Counted from the stretch's first letter, positions 9,258 through 19,098 are shown. The stretch is 64,000 nucleotides of DNA from Variovorax sp. HW608 (GCF_900090195.1 NZ_LT607803.1:7218229-7282228), one strand, 5' to 3'. Program-made: numbers and translations. Notes: generated by a model from the letters alone, not told the origin.

Positions 9258-9950
9258 ATGTCGTCATCGTCATCTTCCGATTCCCGTTCCTACCGCGCCG
9301 CGCGCCGGGCCCGGGCCGCATTGAGCCGCGCCTCGCGCCGCGCCGTGATGACGGCCGCGGTCGCCCTCGGCGCCACCTTCCTCATGAATGCCCAGGCCAA
9401 CGCGGCCCCCGCCGTCGGCCAGCCGGCGCCCGATTTCATCGCCGTCGACACCGCCGGCAAGCCGCATCGCCTGTCCGATTTCGCGGGCAAGTACGTGGTC
9501 CTCGAGTGGACGAATCCCGGCTGCCCGTTCGTGCGCAAGCACTACGGCAGCGGCAACATGCCGGCCACGCAGAAGGCCGCCACCGACAAGGGCGTCGTCT
9601 GGCTCGCCATCAATTCGACCGAGCGCGCCGCCAGCGACTACCTGCAGCCGCAGGCGCTCGAAGCCTGGATGAAGGAACATTCCGGCGTGCCGACCGCGGT
9701 GCTGATGGACGAGGACGGCGTGATCGGCCGAACCTACGGCGCGCGCACCACGCCGCACATCTTCATCGTCGACCCCAAGGGGACGCTGGTCTATGCCGGC
9801 GGCATCGACAGCATCGCCTCGGCCCGCACCGAGGACATCGAGACCGCCACCAACTATGTGAACCAGGCGCTTCGCGAAGCCTTCGGCGGCAAGCCGATCA
9901 GCGCGGCGACGACTCGCCCGTACGGCTGCTCGATCAAGTACAAGGCCTGA
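9258..9950 (+). CDS. secreted redoxin-domain protein
   Basis: 230 residues. The N-terminus is Ser- and Arg-rich, then [19 protein letters not shown] acts as a signal or anchor. The redoxin core follows: [36 protein letters not shown] with one cysteine at the usual peroxiredoxin/redoxin place, and [19 protein letters not shown]. Only the one cysteine of the PGCPFV motif is seen in the active site, so it is not a CxxC thioredoxin. The ATG at 9258 follows a GGAG-like site; an alternative at 9219 adds 13 residues. It lies just downstream of dsbD, which might recycle it. Confidence 0.85.
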   Translation: MSSSSSSDSRSYRAARRARAALSRASRRAVMTAAVALGATFLMNAQANAAPAVGQPAPDFIAVDTAGKPHRLSDFAGKYVVLEWTNPGCPFVRKHYGSGNMPATQKAATDKGVVWLAINSTERAASDYLQPQALEAWMKEHSGVPTAVLMDEDGVIGRTYGARTTPHIFIVDPKGTLVYAGGIDSIASARTEDIETATNYVNQALREAFGGKPISAATTRPYGCSIKYKA

Positions 9951-9962
9951 AGTAACGAGTAA

Positions 9963-10011
9963 CCCCCCAGCCTCGCCCACTGCGTGTGGCTCTGCACCCG
10001 CCTGCTGGGGG
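9963..10011. repeat. intergenic hairpin, Comamonadaceae-style repeat
   Basis: The gap between the redoxin gene and hemE contains an inverted repeat, CCCCCAG at 9964-9970 and CTGGGGG at 10005-10011, with a GC-rich loop of about 34 bases. A second GC-rich run (CGGCCCGGCAGAGCC) follows at about 10021. From memory this arrangement resembles a short intergenic repeat family common in Comamonadaceae genomes. There is no T-run, so a simple terminator is not obvious. Its family membership is an inference. Confidence 0.45.
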
Positions 10012-10110
10012 CGCACCCTGCGGCCCGGCAGAGCCGGTTCCGCGGGTGCCTGCGAAGGGGCGCCTGCTGCGCGGCCTCGGTTGGAGCCGGGGCGCTGCGA
10101 CAATCGGGGG

Positions 10111-11214
10111 ATGCCTTTCGCCCCCCTCAAAAACGACACCTTCCTGCGCGCCTGCTGGCGACAGGCCACCGACCACACGCCCGTCTGGCTCATGCGGCAG
10201 GCGGGGCGCTACCTGCCCGAATACGTGGCGACGCGCGCAAAGGCCGGCAGTTTCATGGGGCTCGCCACGAATGTGGACCATGCGACCGAGGTCACGCTGC
10301 AGCCGCTCGCGCGCTATCCGCTCGATGCCGCGATCCTCTTCTCCGACATCCTGACGGTGCCCGACGCGATGGGCCTCGGCCTGTCGTTCGAAGCCGGCGA
10401 GGGGCCGCGCTTCGCGCGCCCGGTGCGCGACGAGGCGGCGATTTCCGCGCTCGCCGTGCCGGACATGGACCGGCTGCGCTACGTCTTCGATGCCGTCACC
10501 TCGATCCGCAAGGCGCTCGCCGGCCGCGTGCCGCTGATCGGCTTTTCGGGCAGCCCGTGGACGCTCGCCTGCTACATGGTCGAAGGCGCCGGCTCCAGCG
10601 ACTACCGGCTGGTCAAGACGCTGATGTACAGCCGCCCGGACCTGATGCATCGCCTGCTCGGCGTCAATGCCGATGCGGTGGCCGCCTACCTCAATGCGCA
10701 GATCGCGGCGGGCGCGCAGGCGGTGATGGTGTTCGACAGCTGGGGCGGCGTGCTCGCCGACGGCGCGTTCCAGGAATTCAGCCTCGCCTACACCGCGCGC
10801 GTGCTGGCGCAACTGCGCCGCGACGGCGCCGACGGCCGGCCGGTCCCGCGGATCGTGTTCACCAAGGGCGGCGGCCTCTGGCTGCAGGACATGCGCGCGC
10901 TCGACTGCGAAGTGCTGGGCCTCGACTGGACCGTGAACCTGGGCCGCGCGCGCGCCCTCGTCGGCGAAGGCGAGGGCGGCAAGGCGCTGCAGGGAAACAT
11001 CGACCCGAACGTGCTGTTCGCGCCACCGTCGCAGATCGAAGCAGAAGTTGCCAAGGTGCTGCAAAGCTTCGGCAAGCCACACACCGACACACAGACGAAC
11101 GGCGCGACGCACATCTTCAACCTCGGCCACGGCATCAGCCAATTCACGCCGCCCGAGCACGTCGCAGCGCTGGTTGCGGCGGTGCACACACAGTCCCGAG
11201 CCCTTCGCGCATGA
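10111..11214 (+). CDS. hemE: uroporphyrinogen decarboxylase
   Basis: 367 residues. The N-terminal [15 protein letters not shown] motif is the UroD signature, and the substrate-cleft Asp lies in [19 protein letters not shown]. Later [16 protein letters not shown] and FDSWGG (the conserved D/S-W-G motif) follow. The enzyme removes four carboxylates from uroporphyrinogen III to give coproporphyrinogen III in heme synthesis. The ATG at 10111 fits the known start; a 10-codon upstream extension does not. It is followed by an unusually AT-rich gap and then priA. Confidence 0.96.
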   Translation: MPFAPLKNDTFLRACWRQATDHTPVWLMRQAGRYLPEYVATRAKAGSFMGLATNVDHATEVTLQPLARYPLDAAILFSDILTVPDAMGLGLSFEAGEGPRFARPVRDEAAISALAVPDMDRLRYVFDAVTSIRKALAGRVPLIGFSGSPWTLACYMVEGAGSSDYRLVKTLMYSRPDLMHRLLGVNADAVAAYLNAQIAAGAQAVMVFDSWGGVLADGAFQEFSLAYTARVLAQLRRDGADGRPVPRIVFTKGGGLWLQDMRALDCEVLGLDWTVNLGRARALVGEGEGGKALQGNIDPNVLFAPPSQIEAEVAKVLQSFGKPHTDTQTNGATHIFNLGHGISQFTPPEHVAALVAAVHTQSRALRA

Positions 11215-11585
11215 CCGTATTGTTATGACTTGTAAACAGCGAGATCGCCGATCCGATGTTTGTCAAGGGCTAAAAAGCGTGAGGAGGGACTGACTTATGC
11301 ACAAAACAGCTGTTGCGGTGCGCAAAACGTTCTAGCGCGCGCCAAGCGCTGCTCCTAAAGCGATAGCGTCGCTAAGTCATTGATTTATATGGGTTTTGAA
11401 CTTTGCTTTTTTTGCGGGCATTCCAGCCGGAGCCTTGATTTCCGGGGCTTGGCGGCGCGTCAAGCCCCAATATCAACAAAGTTATCCACAGAAAATCTGG
11501 ATGATGTGCAAAGCGCTGACAAATCAACAACTTAGGTCGTTTTGCTCAAAGTCGCTTTAACAAACCCGTCATCCTGGAGCCGGCG
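11215..11585. other. hemE-priA intergenic region with DnaA box and hairpin
   Basis: No gene is seen in this 371-base gap. It is AT-richer than its surroundings. It carries an inverted repeat GGGGCTTG (11444-11451) and CAAGCCCC (11461-11468), which would make a short hairpin. A few bases later is TTATCCACA (11482-11490), an exact DnaA-box match. A small open frame at about 11297 (12 codons starting MHKTAVAV) exists but is probably not a gene. It may hold the hemE terminator and the priA promoter. Confidence 0.45.
11482..11490 (+). promoter_or_regulatory. DnaA-box match upstream of priA
   Basis: The nonamer TTATCCACA equals the high-affinity DnaA-box consensus. It sits about 95 bases upstream of priA in AT-rich DNA. 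A single box does not make an origin, but DnaA control of a replication-restart gene would be plausible. Only the exact match is observed; regulation is inferred. Confidence 0.4.
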
Positions 11586-13682
11586 TTGAATTGGCGAATC
11601 GACGTCGCGGTTCAGACGCCGGCGCACAGCGCACTAGGGGATGTCCTTAGCTACGCCAGTGGCGCGCCGCTGACGCCCGGGGCCTTGCTACGGGTTCCGC
11701 TGGGGCGCCGCGAGGTGCTCGGCGTCGCCTGGGCGGTCCGGCAGGACGACGCCGGGCCGGAGGCAATGGAACTCAAGCCGATCGGCGCCGTCCTCGACGC
11801 GCTCGCCCCGCTCGGCGACGCCTGGCGCGACCTGGTCGCCTTTGCCGCCCGCTATTACCAGCGCTCGCTGGGCGAGATCGCGCTGGCCGCCCTGCCGCCG
11901 CAACTGCGCGACCTTTCCGCGGTCCAGCTTGCGCGGCGGCTGAAGCGAAAGGGCGCCGCTGGCGCACCGGCGGCAAGTGCCCCTGCGCCGTCCCCGGCGA
12001 CGCTCAGCGCCGAGCAGACCGAGGCGCTGGCGCGATTCGACGCGGAAGCAGGCCCGTTCCTGCTTTTCGGCAGCACCGGGAGCGGCAAGACCGAGGTCTA
12101 TCTGCGCGCCGTCGCCGCGCTGCTGGCGCGCGAGCCGCAGGCCCAGGCCCTGGTGATGGTGCCGGAGATCAATCTGACGCCCCAGCTCGAAGCCCGCTTC
12201 AAGGAGCGCTTCGGCCCGGACGCGGTGGTGTCGCTGCACAGCGGGATGACGAACCCGCAGCGGCTCGCGAGCTGGCTCGCCGCGCACAGCGGCGCAGCGA
12301 GGATCGTGCTCGGCACGCGCATGGCGGTCTTTGCGTCGATGCCGGCGCTGCGGCTCATCGTGGTCGACGAGGAGCACGATCCCAGCTACAAGCAGCAGGA
12401 AGGCGCCCGCTACTCGGCGCGCGACCTGGCCGTCTGGCGCGGGCGGCGCGAGAACGCCAAGGTGATCCTCGGCTCCGCCACCCCCTCGCTCGAAAGCTGG
12501 CACCAGAGCCGTCCGGCCGCAAGCGACGATCCGGGCGGCCGCTACCTGCGGCTGGCGATGCCGTCGCGGATCGGCACCGGCGCGCTGCCCAGGGTGCGGC
12601 TGGTGGACATGAACCTGCAGCCGCCGAAGACGGTGCTTTCGACCGCGCTGCTCGATGCCATCGGCCAGCGCATCGCGCGCGGCGAGCAGAGCATGGTCTT
12701 CCTGAACCGCCGGGGCTACGCGCCGGTACTGGCCTGCGGCGACTGCGGCTGGAAGAGCGAATGCCCGCACTGCAGCGCCTACCGGGTGTTCCACAAGATC
12801 GACCGGACGCTGCGCTGCCACCACTGCGGCTTCACCGAGCGCGTGCCGCGCGCCTGCCCCGAATGCGGCAACCTTGACATCGCTCCCGTGGGTCGCGGTA
12901 CCGAGCGCCTCGAGGAACATCTGGGCGAGCTCTTCGCGGCAGTCCGGCGGCCCGACGGCAGCGCAGTGCGCATCGCCCGCATCGACGCCGACAGCACCCG
13001 CAGGCAGGGCGCGCTCGAATCGCAGCTCGCCGCCGTTCATTCGGGTGAAGTCGACGTGCTCGTGGGCACGCAGATGATCGCCAAGGGGCACGACTTCCGG
13101 CGCATCACGCTGGTGGCCGCGATCAATCCCGACGGGGCGCTGTTTTCAGGCGATTTCCGCGCGCCGGAGCGGCTGTTCAGCCTGCTCATGCAATCCGCCG
13201 GACGCGCCGGGCGCGATGCGGCCTACGTCTCGGCGCAGGGGGCGACCGCGGAGATGTGGATCCAGACCCATCACCCGCAGCATCCGCTCTTCGCCGCGCT
13301 GAAGCGGCACGACTATCCGGCGTTCGCCCAGGGCGAACTCGAAGACCGCGCCGCCGCCGGCATGCCGCCCTTCGCTTTCCAGGCGCTGCTGCGCGCCGAT
13401 GCGCGCACGCAGGAAGCGGCGCAGGCATTCCTGGGCGCCGCGAATGCCGCGGCCGATGGTCTGCCAGGTGCGCTGCAGGTCACGCGCTATCCGGCGGTGC
13501 CGCTGGCGATCCAGCGCGTGGCGAACGTGGAACGGGCGCAGATGCTGCTGGAGAGCCCCTCGCGGGCGGCCCTGCAACGGCTGCTTTGCGGCTGGCAGGC
13601 CGTGCTGCATGAATTGAGGCGCACGCCCGAGGGCAAGGGCGTGATCCGGTGGCTGGTGGACGTGGACCCACACAGCATCTGA
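11586..13682 (+). CDS. priA: primosomal protein N' (PriA helicase)
   Basis: 698 residues with an unusual TTG start that gives NWRIDVAVQTPAHSALG, the 3' DNA-binding domain start seen in PriA. Walker A is GSTGSGKT near residue 160, the Walker B box is DEEH at 261-264, and a cysteine-rich zinc-binding stretch with repeated CxxC pairs lies around 383-428 (CGDCGWKSECPHC and CHHCGF, then CPECG). Helicase motif QSAGRAGRD follows. PriA reloads the replisome at stalled forks. The TTG is the first plausible start in frame; no ATG nearby preserves the N-terminal domain. Confidence 0.95.
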   Translation: MNWRIDVAVQTPAHSALGDVLSYASGAPLTPGALLRVPLGRREVLGVAWAVRQDDAGPEAMELKPIGAVLDALAPLGDAWRDLVAFAARYYQRSLGEIALAALPPQLRDLSAVQLARRLKRKGAAGAPAASAPAPSPATLSAEQTEALARFDAEAGPFLLFGSTGSGKTEVYLRAVAALLAREPQAQALVMVPEINLTPQLEARFKERFGPDAVVSLHSGMTNPQRLASWLAAHSGAARIVLGTRMAVFASMPALRLIVVDEEHDPSYKQQEGARYSARDLAVWRGRRENAKVILGSATPSLESWHQSRPAASDDPGGRYLRLAMPSRIGTGALPRVRLVDMNLQPPKTVLSTALLDAIGQRIARGEQSMVFLNRRGYAPVLACGDCGWKSECPHCSAYRVFHKIDRTLRCHHCGFTERVPRACPECGNLDIAPVGRGTERLEEHLGELFAAVRRPDGSAVRIARIDADSTRRQGALESQLAAVHSGEVDVLVGTQMIAKGHDFRRITLVAAINPDGALFSGDFRAPERLFSLLMQSAGRAGRDAAYVSAQGATAEMWIQTHHPQHPLFAALKRHDYPAFAQGELEDRAAAGMPPFAFQALLRADARTQEAAQAFLGAANAAADGLPGALQVTRYPAVPLAIQRVANVERAQMLLESPSRAALQRLLCGWQAVLHELRRTPEGKGVIRWLVDVDPHSI

Positions 13683-13699
13683 GCGATCCGCGCTGCCGG

Positions 13700-13909
13700 T
13701 CACAACTGGCCGACCGGCTCCTTGCCCATTTCGACGTACTGCAGGCTCGAGCGCTTTCTTCGGCTCGCAGCACTGGGCCATACCAGCAGCACCATGCTCA
13801 AGAGCCCCGCGCCCAGCGCGGCGCCCGTGCGCAGGGCGCCCATGTGCCAGAACAAGCCGGCCATGGTGAGCCAGACCAACCACAAAGCCCCTCGCAACCA
13901 TGTCGTCAT
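13700..13909 (-). CDS. small hypothetical membrane protein
   Basis: 69 residues from the ATG at 13909, MTTWLRGALWLVWLTMAGLFW. Two hydrophobic segments are visible (WLVWLTMAGLFWHMGAL and AALGAGLLSMVLLVWP) followed by a basic tail RRKRSS. The gene is convergent with priA, leaving 17 bases between the stops. A longer start at 13936 adds nine residues. I recognise no family; the membrane pattern is the only support. Confidence 0.6.
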   Translation of the reverse strand: MTTWLRGALWLVWLTMAGLFWHMGALRTGAALGAGLLSMVLLVWPSAASRRKRSSLQYVEMGKEPVGQL

Positions 13910-14088
13910 GTCAACTCTCCCGATCCAGGAAACCACTTTAGCAGCGCTCGTGAAAACCTAAGAACTAACAGTATGGAATATTTGGCACTATTGCCTTATT
14001 GCGGGGCCTGGCGTGTAGGAAATACTCTGAAACAGTAGTTGACGGCGCATTGAAGCGTTGCCCAAGCTACCGGAAAAGGATGGTTCCA

Positions 14089-14823
14089 ATGACGGATCCG
14101 ACAAGGGGTGGAAAAGTGAAATCGCCGTTCGCAGTCTTGTGGGGTATTTCGCTCGCGTTGCTGTGGCCGGCAGCGCTTTCTGCGGAGCTGGATCTGCAAG
14201 GCAGCCGGCTCGTGGTGAGCGGCATGCTGGACGGCACGGTCATCAAGGCCTTCGAGGAGCATCTCGCGACCGGCCACATCCGGACGGTGGTGTTCGAGAA
14301 CTCCCTGGGCGGCACGCCGGAGATGGCCAGCGAATACGCCCGCGCGATCCGGGCCAGCGGCGTCAACACCGAGGCCAAGGGCCAGTGCCACGCAGCCTGC
14401 GCCTATGCCTTCCTGGCCGGCAAGGAGCATCGCTTCGGCCGCGGCTTCCAGGTGAACGGCCTGCTGATCCCGGTCGACGGACGGCCACGCCCCGCCGATC
14501 TCGTGAGCCGCTGGAACGGGGACGACGGCGTGCGGACGCTGGCGGATTTCATCGCGCCCCCGGCGCAGGCGACCCCGAGTGGCGCGGACGCCACCGCGGC
14601 CGCGACGCCTGCGGCCGAAGCCAATGCCCCGGCGGCCGTCCCGGGCGCCGCACCCAAGGAACGCTGGCAGCCCAACCAGGGCGTGCTGTTCGTCTCGACG
14701 CCGACGCTGTTCGGCCGCGTCTACAACAGCTTCTACTGTGACGGGACGCAGGGGCGCGACATGTCGCGCTGCGAACTGCTCTCCGACGCCGACCCGTACA
14801 AGCTGGGCGTCCTGACACCGTAG
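14089..14823 (+). CDS. secreted protein with Clp-protease-like fold
   Basis: 244 residues with a signal peptide-like segment (FAVLWGISLALLWPAALSAE). The middle reads TVVFENSLGGTPEMASEYARAIRASGVNT followed by KGQCHAACAYAFLAGKEHRF. This resembles the COG3904/Clp-fold periplasmic proteins in which a strand with GG and a downstream SAC or HAAC helix stand where the protease nucleophile would be. A catalytic role is not shown. A low-complexity Ala/Pro linker lies near residue 170, and two cysteines are in the C-terminal part. ATG at 14080 is also possible. The IS element follows 66 bases downstream. Confidence 0.68.
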   Translation: MTDPTRGGKVKSPFAVLWGISLALLWPAALSAELDLQGSRLVVSGMLDGTVIKAFEEHLATGHIRTVVFENSLGGTPEMASEYARAIRASGVNTEAKGQCHAACAYAFLAGKEHRFGRGFQVNGLLIPVDGRPRPADLVSRWNGDDGVRTLADFIAPPAQATPSGADATAAATPAAEANAPAAVPGAAPKERWQPNQGVLFVSTPTLFGRVYNSFYCDGTQGRDMSRCELLSDADPYKLGVLTP

Positions 14824-14888
14824 TCCGGGGCGCCGCGTGCGGCCATCCCGCGACCCGCGGGATGCAGTTCAGCACAGCGCGCAACTAG

Positions 14889-14904
14889 CCCATCTTTCTC
14901 AACT
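14889..14904 (+). repeat. left terminal inverted repeat of the IS
   Basis: CCCATCTTTCTCAACT, exactly complementary to the right end at 16881-16896. Flanked outside by CTAG. Confidence 0.85.
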
Positions 14905-15039
14905 CAACCCTGATTTCGACGATTTTTTGGGTGTTGATCGACGCAAGTGATTGATCCGTATAGGGGTGACTCGGCAAAACGCTTGTAGTGGAGACCTTGG
15001 TCCTTGGCATGCAGGCGAGCGGTTCCTAAACTGCGGCGC

Positions 15040-16821
15040 ATGTTCTTGCGCTGCAACCGACGCCTGAAGGACGGCAAGACGCACGAGTATTGGAGCGTGG
15101 TGGAGAACCGCCGACTCAGCGATGGGCGTGTGGTGCAAAGGCAGGTGCTCTACCTGGGCGAGATCAACGCGAGCCAGCGCGAAGCCTGGCGCAAGACCAT
15201 CGAAGTGCACGACGAGGGAACGAGACGCCAGGTGGCACTGTTTCCGGCCGGCTCGATGCCTGCGGACGACGCGAATGCGATCGGCATCCGTCTGGATCAA
15301 CTGCGCCTCGAACGCCCGCGCCAGTGGGGGGCGTGCTGGCTGTCGTGCGTGCTGTGGCAGCAACTCGAACTCGATGCCTTCTGGAGCGCTCGCCTGGCGC
15401 CCTCGCGTGAAGGCACACCCTGGCTGCAGGTGCTGCAAACGCTGGTGGCCTATCGGCTGATCGACCCTGGCAGTGAATGGCGCCTGCACCGGCATTGGTT
15501 CGACGCCAGCGCGATGGCCGACCTGCTCAATGCCGACTTCGCATTGGCCGAGAAGAACACGCTGTACCGCTGCCTGGACAAGCTCGCAGCGCACAAGGAC
15601 GAACTGTTCAAGTTCCTGTGCCGGCGCTGGGGCGAACTGTTCGGGGCGAAGTTCGACGTGCTGCTGTACGACTTGACCAGCACCTACTTCGAGAGCGACG
15701 TGGAGCGCAGCGAACACGACAAGCGCCAGTACGGCTACAGCCGCGACAAGCGAGGCGACTGCCGCCAGGTGGTGATCGCCTTGATCGTCACCCCCGAGGG
15801 CTTCCCACTGAGCTACGAGGTGCTCTCGGGCAACACCGCGGACGCCACGACGCTGGGCGACTTCCTCGATCGCATCGAGCAGCGCTACGGACGAGCTAAC
15901 CGGATCTGGGTGATGGACCGCGGCGTGCCCACTGAAGACAGCCTGGCGAAGATGCGCCGCATGGGCGCCTCCTATCTCGTGGGCACACCCAAGGGGCGGC
16001 TGACCAAGCTCGAGCAAGGCTTCCTCGCACAGCCGTGGCAGCGCGTGCGCGAAGGCGTCGATGTCAAGCGCCTGGGCGCTGAGGAAGACACCTACGTGCT
16101 GGCGCAAAGTGCGGCACGCATCGACAAGGAGCGCGCGATGCGGCAACGCCGGCTCGGTCGCTACGTGCAACGCCTGCAGGCCTTGCAAGGCCAGACGCTC
16201 ACGCGCGATCAACTGCTCATGAAGCTCGGTGCGGCCAGGCATGAGGCCGGGCGAGCCGCCCATCTGATCCAGGTTCGGCTGCCCCAGGCCAGCAGCAGTT
16301 CCAAGACGGCATCCTTCGAGTTCGAGCTCGATCGCGCCCGACTGCGCCAGGTGCGCCGCCGCGAGGGGCGCTATCTGCTGCGCACCAACCTCAGTGCCCA
16401 CGATCCCGCCCAACTGTGGACGTTCTACATCCAGCTCACCGAGGTCGAGCAGGCGTTCAAGGAACTCAAGCACGATCTGGCCATACGCCCCATCTACCAC
16501 TCCAGCGAGCAGCGCATCGAGGCCCACATCTTCGTGGCCTTCCTCGCCTACTGCCTGCAGGTCACCTTGAAGGCCCAACTCAAGCGCCTGGCGCACGGCA
16601 TCACGCCTGGCGAGGTGATCGCGAAGTTCAAGACCATGCAGATGGTGGACGTGCACGTGCCCACCACCGATGGCAGAGAGCTCGTGCTGTCGCGATACAC
16701 CCAGCCCGAGGCCGATCACCGCATGCTGCTGGATCTGCTGCGGCTGAAGCTGCCCGATCAACCGCCCCCGAAGATCACAGCCAAACAAGGCCGCATCACC
16801 GCCGAACCCATCGCGCTGTAG
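15040..16821 (+). CDS. IS1634 family transposase
   Basis: 593 residues from the ATG at 15040 (MFLRCNRRLKDGKTHEYW). The N-terminal EYWSVVENRR and the DDE catalytic core are in the IS4/IS1634 style: first Asp in DLTSTYFE, second in VMDRGVPTE, and Glu in TEVEQAFKELKHDLAIRPIYH, the last resembling the Y-(2)-R-(3)-E-(6)-K-like region. These put it in the IS1634 group. The frame is unbroken, so the element is probably active. A longer start at 15004 adds 12 residues. Confidence 0.93.
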   Translation: MFLRCNRRLKDGKTHEYWSVVENRRLSDGRVVQRQVLYLGEINASQREAWRKTIEVHDEGTRRQVALFPAGSMPADDANAIGIRLDQLRLERPRQWGACWLSCVLWQQLELDAFWSARLAPSREGTPWLQVLQTLVAYRLIDPGSEWRLHRHWFDASAMADLLNADFALAEKNTLYRCLDKLAAHKDELFKFLCRRWGELFGAKFDVLLYDLTSTYFESDVERSEHDKRQYGYSRDKRGDCRQVVIALIVTPEGFPLSYEVLSGNTADATTLGDFLDRIEQRYGRANRIWVMDRGVPTEDSLAKMRRMGASYLVGTPKGRLTKLEQGFLAQPWQRVREGVDVKRLGAEEDTYVLAQSAARIDKERAMRQRRLGRYVQRLQALQGQTLTRDQLLMKLGAARHEAGRAAHLIQVRLPQASSSSKTASFEFELDRARLRQVRRREGRYLLRTNLSAHDPAQLWTFYIQLTEVEQAFKELKHDLAIRPIYHSSEQRIEAHIFVAFLAYCLQVTLKAQLKRLAHGITPGEVIAKFKTMQMVDVHVPTTDGRELVLSRYTQPEADHRMLLDLLRLKLPDQPPPKITAKQGRITAEPIAL

Positions 16822-16880
16822 TGGAGACCTTCGAGTTCGTGCTGAATCAAATCAAGCACTTAGCCGGCTTCACCCCTCCC

Positions 16881-16896
16881 AGTTGAGAAAGATGGG
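16881..16896 (-). repeat. right terminal inverted repeat of the IS
   Basis: AGTTGAGAAAGATGGG, exact complement of the left end. Flanked outside by CTAG at 16897-16900. Confidence 0.85.
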
Positions 16897-16998
16897 CTAG
16901 CGCAAAAAACGGCGCGGGTCTAGCACAAATCGCGGCGCTGACGCCAGCGGGCCGCCCCGTATCATTGCCCGCTTTGCGCCTCCCGTTCCCGTCTTTCC

Positions 16999-19098
16999 AT
17001 GTCCTCCGGTCTCAATTTCGCGCAGCAAGAAGCGGTCAACTACATGCACGGGCCCTGTCTCGTGCTCGCGGGCGCAGGCTCCGGCAAGACGCGCGTGATC
17101 ACCCACAAGATCGCGCGGCTGATCCAGGCGGGCCTGGAGCCCAAGCGCATCGCCGCCATCACCTTCACCAACAAGGCCGCCGCCGAAATGCGCGAGCGCG
17201 CCAAGGGGCTGATCGGCCGCGATGCGAAGAATGTGGTGGTCTGCACCTTCCATGCGCTCGGCGTGCGCATGATGCGCGAGGACGGCGCGGTGCTGGGCCT
17301 GAAGCCGGCCTTCAGCATCCTCGACGCCGACGACGTGTCGAAGATCCTGAAGGACGCCGGCGGCACCAGCGACCTGGCGACCGCGCGCATCTGGCAGTGG
17401 ACCATCAGCAAGTGGAAGAACATGGGCCTGAACGCCGAGCAGGCGGAAGCGCAGGCCGCCGATGACAACGAGCGCATCACCGCGCGCATCATGGCGCGCT
17501 ACGAAGAGCGGCTCGTCGCCTACCAGAGCGTGGATTTCGACGACCTCATCGGCATGCCGCTCAAGCTGCTGCGCGAGTTCGACGATGTACGCGCCAAGTG
17601 GCAGGCGGCCCTCGGTCACATCCTGGTCGACGAATACCAGGACACCAACGCCACGCAGTACGAGGTGCTCAAGGCGCTGGCCGGCGAGCGCGGCCGCTTC
17701 ACCGCGGTGGGCGACGACGACCAGTCGATCTACGGCTGGCGCGGCGCGACGCTCGACAACCTGCGCAAGCTGCCGATCGACTACCCGAGCCTCAAGGTCA
17801 TCAAGCTGGAGCAGAACTACCGCAGCACGAGCGCGATCCTGCGCGCGGCGAACAACGTGATCGGGCCGAACCCGAAGCTCTTTCCGAAGACGCTCTTCAG
17901 CGAACTCGGCGAGGGCGAGCCGGTGCGCGTCGTCGACGCGGACAACGAGCAGCACGAGGCCGAGCGCGCGGTCGCCCGCATCCAGAGCCTGCGCGCCGGC
18001 GATGCCAGCTCGCAGGGCCAGCAGTTCAGGGAATTCCGCGACTTCGCGATCCTCTACCGCGCCAACCACCAGGCCAGGGTGTTCGAACAGGCGCTGCGCA
18101 AGGCGCAGATCCCGTACAAGGTCTCCGGCGGCCAGAGCTTCTTCGACCGCGCCGAGATCAAGGACCTTTGCGGCTGGTTCCGCCTCTGGGTCAACAACGA
18201 CGACGACCCGGCCTTCCTGCGCGCGGTGACCACGCCCAAGCGCGGCATCGGACACACCACGCTCGCGAGCCTCGGCACCTTCGCGAGCCAGTACAAGCTC
18301 AGCCTGTTCGAGGCGCTCTTCAGCCCCTCGCTGCCCAGCGTGATGTCCAAGCGCGCGCTGGACGGCCTGCATGAATTCGGCCGCTACATCAACGATCTCG
18401 AATACCGCGCGCGCCGCACCACGGGCGCCGAAGCCTCGCGCGCCTTCCTCGCCGAGTGGCTCAAGGAAATCGACTACGAGAAGCACCTCTACGACGGCGA
18501 GGACAGCGAGCAGGCCGCGGCCAGCCGCTGGACCAACGTGCTCGAGTTCTGCGACTGGATGTCCCAGCGCTGCGGCGGCCAGATCGACGATGCCTCCGGC
18601 GCGACGATCGAGAACGAATCCAAGAGCCTGCTCGAAGTGGCGCAGACGATCTCGCTGCTGTCCACCATCAGCGAGCGGGAACAGGAACAGAACGTCGTCA
18701 CGCTCTCGACGCTGCATGCCTCCAAGGGCCTGGAGTGGCCGCACGTGATGCTGATCGGCGTGAATGAAGGCCTCTTGCCCTTCAAGCTCGACGACGACAA
18801 CGGCCGCCAGGAAAAGGTCAGCGAGAGCACGCTGGAGCGCCTGCAGGAAGAGCGCCGCCTCATGTACGTCGGCATCACGCGCGCGCAGCGCAGCCTCGCG
18901 GTGAGCTGGACCAAGCGCCGCAAGCAGGGCCGCGAGACGGTGGCCGCGCAGCCGAGCCGCTTCATCGCCGAGATGGCGCTCGACAAGAACACGGTCCGGG
19001 AAGACCCGCGCGAAAAGCTCAAGGCGCTGCGCGCCGAGTTCGCGCGCAAGGTCCAGGACAACGCAGCAGCCGCGGCCGCCGCCGCATCGGCACCATGA
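16999..19098 (+). CDS. rep: ATP-dependent DNA helicase Rep
   Basis: 699 residues of superfamily 1. It starts LNFAQQEAVNYMHGPCLVLAGAGSGKT with Walker A at 25-31. The DEYQDTN Walker B motif is at about 210, with GDDDQSIYGWRGA next and ERRLMYVGITRAQRSL as the late helicase motif. Its overall shape fits Rep better than UvrD because it lacks the long UvrD C-tail. Rep unwinds DNA 3'-5' and helps forks pass obstacles. It overlaps the next gene by ATGA, so translation is probably coupled. The IS lies 103 bases upstream. Confidence 0.92.
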   Translation: MSSGLNFAQQEAVNYMHGPCLVLAGAGSGKTRVITHKIARLIQAGLEPKRIAAITFTNKAAAEMRERAKGLIGRDAKNVVVCTFHALGVRMMREDGAVLGLKPAFSILDADDVSKILKDAGGTSDLATARIWQWTISKWKNMGLNAEQAEAQAADDNERITARIMARYEERLVAYQSVDFDDLIGMPLKLLREFDDVRAKWQAALGHILVDEYQDTNATQYEVLKALAGERGRFTAVGDDDQSIYGWRGATLDNLRKLPIDYPSLKVIKLEQNYRSTSAILRAANNVIGPNPKLFPKTLFSELGEGEPVRVVDADNEQHEAERAVARIQSLRAGDASSQGQQFREFRDFAILYRANHQARVFEQALRKAQIPYKVSGGQSFFDRAEIKDLCGWFRLWVNNDDDPAFLRAVTTPKRGIGHTTLASLGTFASQYKLSLFEALFSPSLPSVMSKRALDGLHEFGRYINDLEYRARRTTGAEASRAFLAEWLKEIDYEKHLYDGEDSEQAAASRWTNVLEFCDWMSQRCGGQIDDASGATIENESKSLLEVAQTISLLSTISEREQEQNVVTLSTLHASKGLEWPHVMLIGVNEGLLPFKLDDDNGRQEKVSESTLERLQEERRLMYVGITRAQRSLAVSWTKRRKQGRETVAAQPSRFIAEMALDKNTVREDPREKLKALRAEFARKVQDNAAAAAAAASAP

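Larger units (their letters stand above)
14889..16896. mobile_element. intact IS1634-group insertion sequence
   Basis: 2008 bases bounded by perfect 16-base inverted repeats CCCATCTTTCTCAACT and its complement. CTAG flanks both ends (14885-14888 and 16897-16900). The ends may be a 4-base target duplication, or CTAG may belong to the inverted repeat, because CTAG is itself palindromic and both readings fit. It carries one transposase gene. It lies between the Clp-fold gene and rep without breaking a coding frame. Intact ends and an unbroken transposase suggest recent arrival. Confidence 0.85.

Noticed and set aside
11297..11335. 12-codon open frame MHKTAVAVRKTF between hemE and priA
   Set aside because: Too short, no ribosome site and no family; likely chance.
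14899..16788. 629-codon minus-strand open frame inside the IS
   Set aside because: Antisense to the transposase with DDE motifs.
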